Below, piece by piece: positions 10,001 through 18,175 of a stretch of DNA of 64,000 bases (positions are counted from its first letter, which is position 1; each line of letters starts with the position of its first letter). Origin of the DNA: CAIMUX01 sp964473865 (GTDB lineage Bacteria; Eisenbacteria; RBG-16-71-46; CAIMUX01); contig CAYYQN010000001.1 of NCBI GenBank assembly GCA_964473865.1, positions 62,001 to 126,000 on the forward strand, read 5' to 3'. The notes under the pieces were generated by a model. The model saw nothing but the letters and a program-made list of their open reading frames with translations, ran no database searches and was not told where the DNA came from. A program made the position numbers and the translations under genes.

Positions 10001-10133
10001 GGATGTTGGTGACGTCGGGAAAGGCGTCGATCGGCAAGTGGATCCACGCCATCACCCCCAGGGTCGAAGCCAGGACACCCAAGGTCAGAATCAGCCATCG
10101 CCGGCGGAGCAGGTTCTCGAAAAGGGTTGCCAT
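7032..10133 (-). CDS. Heavy-metal efflux RND pump (CusA/CzcA family)
   Basis: This is the 1033-residue inner-membrane proton antiporter of a tripartite exporter. It shows the HAE1/HME architecture: TM1 at the N-terminus (RRRWLILTLGVLASTLGVMAW), a large periplasmic loop with FPDVTNIQVMV, then a six-helix bundle starting near LLVGSLLVILVLFLFLAELR. A second periplasmic loop and a second six-helix bundle follow. The sequence VVDATIVVVENARRH in TM4 and length near 1040 favour the heavy-metal branch over drug pumps; which metal is not readable. The start at 10133 has GAGGAGAG upstream; a second ATG 21 nt earlier is less well placed. The pump gene is last in the order channel, adaptor, pump. Confidence 0.93.
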   Translation of the reverse strand: MATLFENLLRRRWLILTLGVLASTLGVMAWIHLPIDAFPDVTNIQVMVLTKAEGLSAEEVEQRITYPIEQQMGGLPKVQLVRSLSRAGLSQVVVIFRDEVDPYFARQLVFERLQGARAALPVGVEPELAPLSTGLGEIYQYTVEGDSLDAMERRTIQDWLVAPQLRSVPGVTEVNSFGGFARQYQVEVHADRLVKYGLTLREVMEAVENNNANSGAGYIVKGWEQVYIIGHGLFTSPEDIGAVVLKVDDGTPVFVRDVAEVRIGAETRQGAVTRDGQGETVAGMVIMLRGENSKTVVERVQAAVAKIQSALPKGARLSVFYDRTSLIEACIKTVMDALLVGSLLVILVLFLFLAELRTALIVVISLPITFVITFLVMGASALSANLMSLGGLAFSVGMVVDATIVVVENARRHLAEHGLLRGDAGARSKREIVVKAMAEVARPVTFSVLIIALVLVPLFTLQGVEGKMFRPLALTMLFALLGSILVALTIVPVLSELFLTQRPEREFRFVRRFHDGYLRLLERAMARPKTTLGLSLAVLILSCGLIPYLGTEFIPALDEGAIAVNAVRLPNASLEGSVAVAQEVERRVRKFPEVATVVTKTGRAEISEDPMGPEQSDFFIMLRPRNLWGTGRTKAELVEALNAEISAVPGLRFSFSQPIALRVNELISGVKSDLAVKIFGPDLDELKQLADRAAAVLSDVRGAGDVKVEQISGMNEVVVEIDREAIARYGINASQVNEVLEAGLAGRVVGTFLEGQRRFSVRVRLGEDSRGELADLENLLVPAPGGERVPLGQVARVVTREAPSQVSRENGMRRVVAEANVRGRDLGGFVSEVQEKLAPLEASLPPGYFLQYGGQFENQQRAMRQLAVVVPIALFLILFLLYSALGSARNAGLVVLNLPFALVGGVVAAVLFRMHLSVSAAVAFIVLLGIAVQNGVVLLAFFKQLQDAGRTPGETVLEGCRLRFKPLFMTALTSFIGHLPMLYATGSGADIQKPLAVVVMGGIVTSTLLTLLVLPVLYHWLERRAVREEPARS

Positions 10134-10211
10134 CGCGAGTTCTCTCCTCATCACGCTTCGAGCGTCTGGCCCGGAACGGGCGGACGAGCGACCGGGTTCC
10201 GGCGCGTTTTC

Positions 10212-11774
10212 TTAGTCCGCACAACCGGCGCCCATCTTGGATCGCAGGACATCCGACTTGAGCTGGAAGGCCCCCCGCGCCACGACGGCGTCCCCTTCGC
10301 GCAGTCCGTCGGTGATCTCCACCCAGCCGTCGGCGGCGCGGCCAACCCGCACCGGGCGGCGCACGAAGTAGGGCGAAACCGTGGGTACGAAGACGAACGA
10401 GCGGCCCGCGTCTTCGAGCACCGCCTCGACGGGAACCGCCAGCGCGGCCGCACCGCCGCCCAGGAGCAGATTCACGCGGGCAAACATGCCCGCTCGGAGC
10501 AGCTCGTCAGGATTGTCCGCGATGATCCGGATGCGAGCGGTGCGGGTGGCTTCATCGATGATCCCGCTCATGCGATCGACGCGGCCCCGAAACGTCCGGC
10601 CCGGATACGCCGGCACCGTCAACTCGGCTTCGACGTCCCCCCGCGCCTCCGCCCCAAGGATGCCCGCCAGCTCACGCTCGTACGCCCGGGCCTGGACCCA
10701 CATACGCGACGTGTCGCCGATCAACAGGAGTTCCTGCCCCGGCTCCACGGACGCGCCCAGATGGACGCTCCTCTCCAACACCCGGCCGGAGAACGGCGCG
10801 CGAATGGCGTAGCGGCTCTCTGCTCCGGTCGATTCGTCGCCCGGGTCGCTCTCCAGCGACGCCGGATCGAGCCCGCACCCGGCCAGGCGCGAGGCCGCCG
10901 ACATCTCCTCGGCTCTTGCCTGGTCGCGAGCCGCCTCGGCCTCGAGCAGGTCCTTCTTCGGACAGACCCGACGCGCGTAGAGCTCGGCCTCCCGCGCCAC
11001 GGTCGCCTCGGCCAGCCGGCGCCCCGTGTTCGCCCGTCGCCAGGCCGCCCGAGCCTCAGCGACATCCGGAGAGTCGAGGACCAGGAGCACCTGTCCTTGC
11101 GCGACCGGGCTCCCGACGTCGACCTGCATCGATCGCACGACGCCCGGCATCCGCGGCGTGATCCACACCGCCCGATCCGCGTCGAGAGAGACTTCGCCGT
11201 TCAGCACCCGTCCCGCCCCCGAGGGCCGGATCGTCGCGCGCGCCATCGACAAGAGACCTTCGGGGCCGAGAAGGTCGGAAGACACCTTCACCATCCCGAG
11301 CTCGTACCGGCACTCATCGCAGGTGTATTGAAGGATTCCATGTTCGCACGACTTCGCCAGCAGCGCTTCGATCGGCTCGTCGAGGTCGGCGCCCTCGACA
11401 CCCTCCTCGGGCGCATGGGAGGACTCGTGGTCGGGGCCGGTGCCGTGTTGCGCCGGTTCCGCTTCGGCAAGCGCCTCCGGGCCGGAGTTGGTCGGTTCCG
11501 CAGGATCCGGCGCGCCGGTCCGGCCGGACTCCTCCGCCTGGGCTCGGTCTCCCACCGCGATGTCGGGGTTTCTGCGGTCCGCCGAGCACCCGGACATCGC
11601 TATCCACCCACCGAGGGCGAACAAGAGGGTGTGACCGGCGATCGATGCCGCCCATCGCCCCCCGGATGTCAGGAGGTCGGCGATCGGCGCCCGGACGGCC
11701 GCAACCCCATTCCCGTCGTCCTCCGTCCGAGCCGCGTTCCGCGCGTTCGACGCGCGTCTCCACCGGTGGCTCAT
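10212..11774 (-). CDS. Efflux RND periplasmic adaptor (CusB/CzcB-like lipoprotein)
   Basis: The 520-residue membrane-fusion protein bridges pump and outer-membrane channel. The N-terminus has a hydrophobic stretch ending in MSGCS, a plausible lipobox, then about 70 residues of acidic low-complexity linker. A Cys/His cluster CEHGILQYTCDECRYELG (about residues 143-160) resembles the metal-binding N-terminal motif of some CzcB/CusB relatives. The biotinyl-lipoyl-like halves flank an alpha-hairpin (around VDVGSPVAQGQVLL and IRAPFSGRVLERSVHLG), followed by a beta-barrel and a membrane-proximal domain. The gene start is ATGA-overlapped with the stop of the channel gene and follows AAGGAGACGACAG. 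The cluster points to metal sensing or loading (inference). Confidence 0.9.
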   Translation of the reverse strand: MSHRWRRASNARNAARTEDDGNGVAAVRAPIADLLTSGGRWAASIAGHTLLFALGGWIAMSGCSADRRNPDIAVGDRAQAEESGRTGAPDPAEPTNSGPEALAEAEPAQHGTGPDHESSHAPEEGVEGADLDEPIEALLAKSCEHGILQYTCDECRYELGMVKVSSDLLGPEGLLSMARATIRPSGAGRVLNGEVSLDADRAVWITPRMPGVVRSMQVDVGSPVAQGQVLLVLDSPDVAEARAAWRRANTGRRLAEATVAREAELYARRVCPKKDLLEAEAARDQARAEEMSAASRLAGCGLDPASLESDPGDESTGAESRYAIRAPFSGRVLERSVHLGASVEPGQELLLIGDTSRMWVQARAYERELAGILGAEARGDVEAELTVPAYPGRTFRGRVDRMSGIIDEATRTARIRIIADNPDELLRAGMFARVNLLLGGGAAALAVPVEAVLEDAGRSFVFVPTVSPYFVRRPVRVGRAADGWVEITDGLREGDAVVARGAFQLKSDVLRSKMGAGCAD

Positions 11775-13066
11775 CTGTCGTCTCCTTCTGAAGCGTCGAG
11801 AGGTCTGGCCAATAGCCGTTCGAGATCAATGCGCGCCGACTGGAGCTCCAGCAGTGCGCCGATGTACCCAAGCTCGGTCTCCGCCAGCAAGCGGCGGGCG
11901 TCGAGAAGATCGATCAATGGGAACTTCCCGCGCCGGTAGCCTTCGCTCACCGCTTCGTACGCGCGGCGAACTTCCGGAAGCATGGACGCGCGGTAGACGC
12001 GTACGGCGTCGATAGAACCCGCCAGGGCGTTGCGGGCGATTCGCCGCTCCGCCAGGACCTGCAGCCGCGCCGCCTGCCGGGCCACGCTCGCCTGCGCCAA
12101 TCGCGCCGCCGCATCGGACACCGCCCCCCCGTTCCGGTCCCACAGCGGTAGCGCGAGGGCGGCCGAGGCGGTCCAGGTGCGTTCTCGCGGACCGTTGAAT
12201 CGGCGCCAGCCGCCGGTGACCGTGAGGTCGGGAAAACGAGAGAGACGTCGCATCCGCAGCTCCGCCTCGCTCCGAGCGATCTCTGCGTCCCACCTCGCGA
12301 GGTCCGGCGCATCGAAGTCAAGGCTATCGAGGTCGGCATCCGCGGGAAGCGCCGGATCGCCCTCCAAAGTGCCCTCCGCCCGGCACGTCGACGAGGCCGT
12401 GCCGCCCCAGAGCGAGGCCAGCTCCACGCCGGCGCGCGCCGCCGCGGTTTCGGCCCGGCGCACCTCGATGCCCGCCCGCGCGCGATCGGCCTGCGCCCGG
12501 TCCTCCTCGATCGGAGACACCTCACCGGCGTTCACCAGCGAGGAGACTGCAGACAAGAGCGTGTCAGCCGTGCGTTCATTCTCCCGCGCCACCTCCAGCC
12601 GCAACTGCTCGGCCAGGAGCGTGACAAACCGGCGATCGACTTCTGCGAGCAGGTCAAGCTTCGCCCGTTCGAGGTCGAGCGCCGCGATCTGAAGTTCGCG
12701 GGACGCCGCCTCTCCTGTCGCCCGGCGCGTCAAAGGCAGCTCGATCCGCTGGTTGACGCTCCAGGTGGTCTGCGACTCGCTGAACGCCGGAAGATCTCCG
12801 CCGAAGTCCTCAATCTCGAGGCTGATCTCGGGATTGGGCCAGGCGCGGGCTTGCCGCGCCGCACCGTCGGCCGCCGCCACTTCAAGCGTCCGGGCAGTCA
12901 CGCCGGGATTCGCGTCCAGGGCCAGCCGGCGTGCTTCCTCGAGCGTGATCGTTCGGTCGGTCGCGCCACCGGCCGACCCGATCGAGCCGACACCGAGCAC
13001 GCCGGCCGCCAGCGCGCACGCGGCAACCCCGGACTGCCACCGGAAACAGATCAGTCTTCGCTGCAT
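11771..13066 (-). CDS. TolC-family outer-membrane efflux channel (CusC/CzcC-like)
   Basis: The 431-residue exported protein has a signal sequence in the first 30-35 residues. It is followed by two repeats of long amphipathic helices typical of outer-membrane efflux proteins: LEEARRLALDANPGV in repeat 1, and a second block with RFPDLTVTGGWRRFNG. DLLDARRLLAETELGYI near the C-terminus matches the family's last helical hairpin. It is the first gene of the channel-adaptor-pump operon; its stop overlaps the adaptor start by 4 nt, so translation is probably coupled. The ATG follows GGGGGATCGC. Confidence 0.9.
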   Translation of the reverse strand: MQRRLICFRWQSGVAACALAAGVLGVGSIGSAGGATDRTITLEEARRLALDANPGVTARTLEVAAADGAARQARAWPNPEISLEIEDFGGDLPAFSESQTTWSVNQRIELPLTRRATGEAASRELQIAALDLERAKLDLLAEVDRRFVTLLAEQLRLEVARENERTADTLLSAVSSLVNAGEVSPIEEDRAQADRARAGIEVRRAETAAARAGVELASLWGGTASSTCRAEGTLEGDPALPADADLDSLDFDAPDLARWDAEIARSEAELRMRRLSRFPDLTVTGGWRRFNGPRERTWTASAALALPLWDRNGGAVSDAAARLAQASVARQAARLQVLAERRIARNALAGSIDAVRVYRASMLPEVRRAYEAVSEGYRRGKFPLIDLLDARRLLAETELGYIGALLELQSARIDLERLLARPLDASEGDDR

Positions 13067-13187
13067 GCGATCCCCCCACGGGACGTCGGGAACGGGAAGG
13101 CGGTCCGCCCGCTTCGCGCTCGACGCAGGTTAGGCGCCAGCCAATCGAGGGAATGAGTATCGGGAGATGCGAAGAGAGGACCGGTGT

Positions 13188-13742
13188 TCAGATCCTCAAC
13201 ACGCGGTGGATCCCAACCGGATGGGGGGGCGACCCGAGCCGGGCAACCTCGGTCGGTGGCGCGTCGGCACGCGTCAAAACTGGCAGGGACGGGAGATACC
13301 AGTCAACAAGGGCCCGCGGACGCGGTCCCGAGAACCCGCCGGCGTCGGGCGCCGGCCGGCTGCCCAGGAAGGTGAAGAGGGCGCTCTCGCTGCAGCCGCA
13401 AAGCGCGCCGGCGCAGCCGAGCCTCCCGGAGTCGCCGGCCACATGCACCCCGGGAACTCCGCACCGTGATTCGCCACCAGAGGGCTGCCGCCGGCAATCG
13501 TCGTCCGATGCTTTCTCAGCCCCATGCCGGATCGAGGCAGTGCACCAGGGCGCCCATTCTGCACACCCGATGTCCGGAGAACACTCCGAGAAGAGGAACT
13601 TGGCGCCCACGGCGCCGTTCGGACCCTGGCACTGCACCACGAACGGTCCCAGGATCAGGGCCAACAAGCCCGCGGCGGCCAAGAGGATACCGCTGGCGAA
13701 GTTGACCCGGGTCCGCCGGGGAATTCGGGCCGAAGGTGTCAA
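13188..13742 (-). CDS. Hypothetical cysteine-rich membrane-anchored protein
   Basis: The 184-residue frame starts with TTG at 13742, preceded by a strong GGAGGAG. An N-terminal membrane helix or signal peptide follows (FASGILLAAAGLLALILGPF, about residues 15-34). The rest has about a dozen cysteines, clustered as SECSPDIGC, WAPWC and GCAGALCGC, then a Pro/Arg-rich tail. I do not recognise the family. The ribosome site and the membrane helix argue for a real gene. The tail is compositionally biased, so a frameshift or an earlier true end cannot be excluded. It stands alone between the metal exporter and the HAD phosphatase, all on the same strand. Confidence 0.45.
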   Translation of the reverse strand: MTPSARIPRRTRVNFASGILLAAAGLLALILGPFVVQCQGPNGAVGAKFLFSECSPDIGCAEWAPWCTASIRHGAEKASDDDCRRQPSGGESRCGVPGVHVAGDSGRLGCAGALCGCSESALFTFLGSRPAPDAGGFSGPRPRALVDWYLPSLPVLTRADAPPTEVARLGSPPHPVGIHRVLRI

Positions 13743-13894
13743 GGTGCTCCTCCAGAGTGCGTCAGACCGGGACAGGGCTCAGCCCAGATGAGTATAACCC
13801 ATAAGGAGGGCCACAGATCCAAACAGACCGCCGAGTCGGCTCCCGGGGCCGGTGAGGTCGCCGCCGGCTACGTTCCTTCGGAACGGGTCCGGAT

Positions 13895-14848
13895 CTACCC
13901 GCACACCGCCTGTTTCAACTCCGCCACGCTTTCGAACCACCAGTCGACGGCTGCCCTTCGCATCTCACCGTCCGGATCGAAACCCCAGCCCACGCCAGCA
14001 ACCGGCATGCCGGCCGCCCGCGCGGCCTGCACATCCGGCAGTGAGTCCCCGATCATGGCGGCGCGAGCGGAAGACAGCTCCCGCATGGCGACATCTCCGA
14101 TCGCCCAGTTGTCGGCGGAAGCGCGATGCATCCGGGAGCTCGCCCCACCGCGATGGGCGCCGCGAGGGTCGGGTTCGACGGCACCACCCGCCCCGCGACC
14201 GGAATTCGTCGCCGGATCCCCGGATCCCCCGCGCAGGCAGACTCGGAGCGCGTGCCACAACGGCTCCGGGTCGGGCTTCCGTACCGGCAATGAATCGCCG
14301 CCCAGCACCGTGACGAAGCAGTCGAGCAGCCCCATGCGCCGCAGGATCTCCCGGGTGGCATCTTCCGGCTTGTTGGAGACGATGGCCATGGCCCGTCCGC
14401 GGGCGGCCAGCTCATGCAGCAACTCCGGCATGCCGGGATAGGCAACCGTGGTGTCCATGAGGTGACGCCAGTAGCATGCACGGAAGACCCTGACGCCATG
14501 CTCGATCTCGGCCGTGTTTCGTGCGGGTTCTCCCGCATCGGCGAGACAGCCGGCCACCAGCACGTGCACGCCGCGGCCCACATTGCGGATGATTCGGTCC
14601 GCCTCGAGCGGTGGGCGCCCCAGCTCCCGAAGCATCTCGCCGACGCCCGTGGCGATGTCCCTCCGGGTATCGGCAATCGTCCCGTCCAGATCCCAGATCA
14701 AGGCCCGCCGCCCGTCGGCCAACCCGCAGGACCCGGCCGGCTCGCCCGGGCTGGACCCGCCGTTCCCGGGGGGGCCGCGGCGCTCGTTCCCCAAACCGGC
14801 GCGGTCCTCGGGGTCGACCACGGAGTCCTGATCACGCCGGTCAGACAT
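13895..14848 (-). CDS. HAD-superfamily phosphatase, phosphoglycolate-phosphatase-like
   Basis: The 317-residue hydrolase has HAD motif I DLDGTIADT (about 53-61, with the nucleophile and acid/base aspartates), motif II VSNKPE, a lysine in VRKPDPEP (motif III) and motif IV MIGDSLPDVQAA. The cap fits subfamily IA (Gph/PGMB-like). Two parts are unusual: a 45-residue Gly/Pro-rich N-terminal extension, and a roughly 45-residue Gly/Ser/Arg-rich insertion between motifs III and IV. Without these the length (about 225) is ordinary. The start ATG shares one base with the stop of the upstream GreA-fusion gene (TGATG), so the two are translationally coupled. Confidence 0.85.
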   Translation of the reverse strand: MSDRRDQDSVVDPEDRAGLGNERRGPPGNGGSSPGEPAGSCGLADGRRALIWDLDGTIADTRRDIATGVGEMLRELGRPPLEADRIIRNVGRGVHVLVAGCLADAGEPARNTAEIEHGVRVFRACYWRHLMDTTVAYPGMPELLHELAARGRAMAIVSNKPEDATREILRRMGLLDCFVTVLGGDSLPVRKPDPEPLWHALRVCLRGGSGDPATNSGRGAGGAVEPDPRGAHRGGASSRMHRASADNWAIGDVAMRELSSARAAMIGDSLPDVQAARAAGMPVAGVGWGFDPDGEMRRAAVDWWFESVAELKQAVCG

Positions 14849-17718
14849 CAGGAACGGAGCTGCGGATCGCTCCCGGTCGGCTCCGGACCTGAGGGTCCGC
14901 TCGAAGCGGCCTCCGCGGGTTCGGCGGTTTCCGTGGTCCCGGCCGCCTCGGCGATTCCCGCGAGCTCGGCCGGCGCGGCGACGGGCAGCCGCGGCCGAAT
15001 GGAGACCACCGAGAACTCCACCGTCGCTCCGTCGTTCGAGATCTTGATCCTGTCGCCCACGCGCCGTCCGAGAAGGGCACGCCCCAGCGGCGCCGCATAG
15101 GACAGGACGTCCGGACCGTGGTAGTCGTCTCCTTCGCCGAGAATCCAGTAGGTGCGCGTCGCCCCCGATGTCGGATCCTCCAGACGGACCTCCGTGCCCG
15201 GTGCCGCCCGCCCTTCCGGGGGATGGTACTCCTCGATCGCGGTGGCTCGCTCCAGGCGCAATCCCATGTTCGCGATCCGCGCCGTGTAGTCCCGCTGCTT
15301 CGCTTTGGCCGCAGAGTATTCCGCGTTCTCGCTGAGGTCACCCAGGGCGCGCGCCCGGGCGATGGTCTGCGCCAGCGTGGTGTGGAGTTCCGTGTCGAGT
15401 CGCTGTATTTCCCGATGCAGCTTCTCCAGGGTGGCCCGAGTCATCAGATCGGGGGGTACGATGAGGGCATCCTGCTCGGCGTGGCTCAAGAGCATCTGAT
15501 TGGTGCGCGCCATCCGCTCGGTGCGCAAGTCGCGCAGGAGTTGGTCGAACCCCGCCGCGCGCATGACGTTCTCCAGCGGCAGCAGGAACCGCTCCGAGGT
15601 CCGCCAGCGACGCACCAGGGTGGAAAGACGATCGATCTGCACCTCCGCGGGGGGAGTCTTCAGCATGAGTTCGGTGAGGGTCGACTTCGGACCCAGCACG
15701 GCCAGCGCCTGTTTGCGGATCGGTTCGCGGGTCGTGGACTCGATCAGGACCGCCGCGCCATACGCCGCATCCCACACCGCGGGTGCGAAAGGCTCGCGCT
15801 GGCTTTCGCGCGCGGTGGACAGCGCGATGACCGCGAGCGCCGCCATGGGACGGTCGTTCGGCTGCTCGATGAGTTCTGCGAGCAGGCCTCGGCCCGTCTC
15901 CGGATCGCTCCGGAGGCGTTTCAGGGCCAGCTCGCGTACTTCGTGGTAGCGTGAGGAAAGCGCCAGACCGACCGTCTGCCTCCAGAGCTTCATATGCTCC
16001 AGCCCCACCGTGACCAGCAACGTCTGGTCGGAAAGGTCGGCAAAGGTCGACGCCTCGTAGTGCGCGTCCAGGACTCCGCTCAGCGCCTCGACGAAGTCCT
16101 CGTCGACCTTGCGCTGCCACCGATAGAGCTGGAGCGCGATCGCCATCTTCTCCTCGGCGCTGGTCCGGTCTTGCCGCGCCCATCGCTGGAGAATCGAGGT
16201 GTAGATGCGCGCCGCCCGCCCCGTCTCGTCGGGGTGCTGGTCGAGGAAGCGCCGGATCAGGTTCAGGTTGGGCCGGACCCCGCGCCGGGGCACGATGACC
16301 GGGAGCGCCAGCTCGTCGCCGTCGGCGGCGGTGCGAATGCGATAGGTCTGGCGAAACGCCTGCGAGAGGTCGAACCGTTCATCCTGCTCGATCGCGGTCT
16401 TGGCCGTCTTCCACCAGGTGGTCCACTGCGAGGCCGCGAGCACACCCTCGTTCACGATCACTCGCTTCAGCTCCTGGGTGGTGGCGGAACCGCCGAGCTG
16501 CCGGATCGCCAGGTACACAATCCCCTCCGGATCGTCCTTGGCTTTGCTCTTGAGGCCCGCGGGATCCTGCAGGCGCAAGACACGCAAGTCGTCGGCGGGA
16601 ACGACCGTGAGAGCCCGTTTGGCCAGGGCCACAGTCATGCGGTGATTGCTCGCTTCCTGGAAGTCGAGTATCAGCGTCTCGCCATCGTTCAGGCGAATCC
16701 GGCCGATCCCCCAGGATGCGTGCAGGACGAAGTAGCCCGGAGCCAGCGCCAGCATCGGCTCCAGCGCCTTCACCGCCGATTCGACATTCGCCTCGGGATC
16801 GAGAAGCCCGCTGCGATTCATCAGGTCGTGAATCCCGTCCGCCTCCGGGAAGGCTTCGGGCGCCAGATCGCTCAACCAGCGACGGATGGACGTGCCCGAC
16901 GGCATCTGCGGCAGGAGGTTGAGGAGGTTTCTCCATACCTCGGGCACGAGCTGGGCGCGTCGCAACGCGGGAAGGGCCAGCTCGAGGAACGACTCCACGC
17001 GGCCCCAGCCGCTCTGATCTCCCGATTTCTTCGGCACCGCCTGCTCGCCCAGGCGCTTCAGGGCGGCGACCACGTGCCGCAAGACCGCCGGATTCGTCGA
17101 TTCCACAACCTTGAGGAGGGTTTCCTCGATGGACGCGTGACGCTTCAAGGCCACGAAACCGTCGAGCGATTCGGCCCAATACTCGTGGGCTTCCGTCAGC
17201 AGAGCGCGACCTTCCACGGTCCCCGCCCCGCCTGCGCTCGCCGCGGCCCGTGCGCGATCGTCCCCCATCAGGCTGGCGAGACGGCACTCATCGGGAAACA
17301 AGCCGTACGCCTTGTGCAAGAACGCCGGGTCGAGATTCTCGAACCCGGCGCTTTCGAAGGCCTTGGCGATCTGGAGGGCGGCTTCGACGTTTGGCTGGTA
17401 GTCGAGCGCCCGCCCACAGAGCAAGGCCAGGGCGGGCCAATGACCCTCCTGTTCCAGCTTGCCGGCCAGCCGAAGGATGGATGGCCACGCAGTGGCGGGC
17501 TCGCCAAGACGGAAGAAGGAGAACCCGTGGACATAGAAACGCGCGCCGTCCACAGCCGCCGACTTCGTTGGCGGCTCCGTCTCCTTGGCAAGCATCGGCA
17601 GGAGGTTCTCCTCCTCCGCTACGTCCAGGATATGGTCGAGCGGCTCGAACGGGTCGGGACGAGCGGCGGGATCCAGGACGGCCTGGGTCAGTTGTTGTTT
17701 GAGGAGATCGCTTTCCAT
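14848..17718 (-). CDS. GreA-type elongation factor with long N-terminal extension
   Basis: The 956-residue protein ends in a complete GreA/GreB module (about residues 745-915). It has a coiled coil with the acidic tip ARALGDLSENAEYSAAKAKQ, which carries the Asp/Glu residues that enter the RNA polymerase secondary channel, followed by the FKBP-like C-terminal domain (GRALLGRRVGDRIKI). The first about 740 residues are helical and repeat-like, with a CarD/KOW-like beta segment near HASWGIGRIRLNDGETLILDF. Similar long GreA fusions are known in Chlamydiae. A 40-residue Ala/Glu/Pro tail closes the protein. I set the start at 17718 (GGAGG 12 nt upstream); the open frame continues upstream but without support. 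The role is probably transcript cleavage/elongation plus an unknown RNAP- or RNA-binding function. Confidence 0.85.
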   Translation of the reverse strand: MESDLLKQQLTQAVLDPAARPDPFEPLDHILDVAEEENLLPMLAKETEPPTKSAAVDGARFYVHGFSFFRLGEPATAWPSILRLAGKLEQEGHWPALALLCGRALDYQPNVEAALQIAKAFESAGFENLDPAFLHKAYGLFPDECRLASLMGDDRARAAASAGGAGTVEGRALLTEAHEYWAESLDGFVALKRHASIEETLLKVVESTNPAVLRHVVAALKRLGEQAVPKKSGDQSGWGRVESFLELALPALRRAQLVPEVWRNLLNLLPQMPSGTSIRRWLSDLAPEAFPEADGIHDLMNRSGLLDPEANVESAVKALEPMLALAPGYFVLHASWGIGRIRLNDGETLILDFQEASNHRMTVALAKRALTVVPADDLRVLRLQDPAGLKSKAKDDPEGIVYLAIRQLGGSATTQELKRVIVNEGVLAASQWTTWWKTAKTAIEQDERFDLSQAFRQTYRIRTAADGDELALPVIVPRRGVRPNLNLIRRFLDQHPDETGRAARIYTSILQRWARQDRTSAEEKMAIALQLYRWQRKVDEDFVEALSGVLDAHYEASTFADLSDQTLLVTVGLEHMKLWRQTVGLALSSRYHEVRELALKRLRSDPETGRGLLAELIEQPNDRPMAALAVIALSTARESQREPFAPAVWDAAYGAAVLIESTTREPIRKQALAVLGPKSTLTELMLKTPPAEVQIDRLSTLVRRWRTSERFLLPLENVMRAAGFDQLLRDLRTERMARTNQMLLSHAEQDALIVPPDLMTRATLEKLHREIQRLDTELHTTLAQTIARARALGDLSENAEYSAAKAKQRDYTARIANMGLRLERATAIEEYHPPEGRAAPGTEVRLEDPTSGATRTYWILGEGDDYHGPDVLSYAAPLGRALLGRRVGDRIKISNDGATVEFSVVSIRPRLPVAAPAELAGIAEAAGTTETAEPAEAASSGPSGPEPTGSDPQLRS

Positions 17719-18175
17719 ACTCTGCTGGCACCTCCGACCGCCTTCCCACGGCGGCCCGGCGGAGAGCCGACCCCCGAAGGAAAACAACAACGCAGTGTAG
17801 CAGACCGGCACGAGGGTTGTCAGCGCACGAAATCGGCCGGGCCGGGGGCAGGTCGTCGCCAACACGGTTTCGCGCGGCCGGGACCGCCGTCCAGGCAGCG
17901 GAACTGTCTCACTGCCATGACGATACACGTCGACTGTAACAATGATCCGACACGACTGCGATCGCAGACGTCAGATCAAGCCGACACCCGCGATCTCCCT
18001 CGCCCAGTCGCCCGGACTCCCGGGGCTCGCGGGCGGAAGTCGGCGCCAACTGTATTTCTGAGACTTCTTGTCTCTAATAACCTCAAGTCGGCCTCTCAGT
18101 TGGCGACAGGCTTCCGGCCGCGCATACTGCGCCCGACAGGCAACAGGAACTGGAGATCACGGCCACGGAGGCCCC
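17719..18175. other. Divergent intergenic region
   Basis: This 457-nt spacer lies between the start of the GreA-fusion gene and the start of the VOC gene. GAGAC-TTCTT-GTCTC at 18060-18074 is a short perfect inverted repeat followed by an AT-rich patch (TAATAA), a possible control site for the VOC gene. No gene with a credible start was seen. Confidence 0.4.

Noticed and set aside
9210..11939. A 909-codon open frame on the plus strand
   Set aside because: It lies opposite the RND pump and adaptor genes, has no family features and is rich in Arg, His and Pro, the composition expected for antisense frames in GC-rich DNA.
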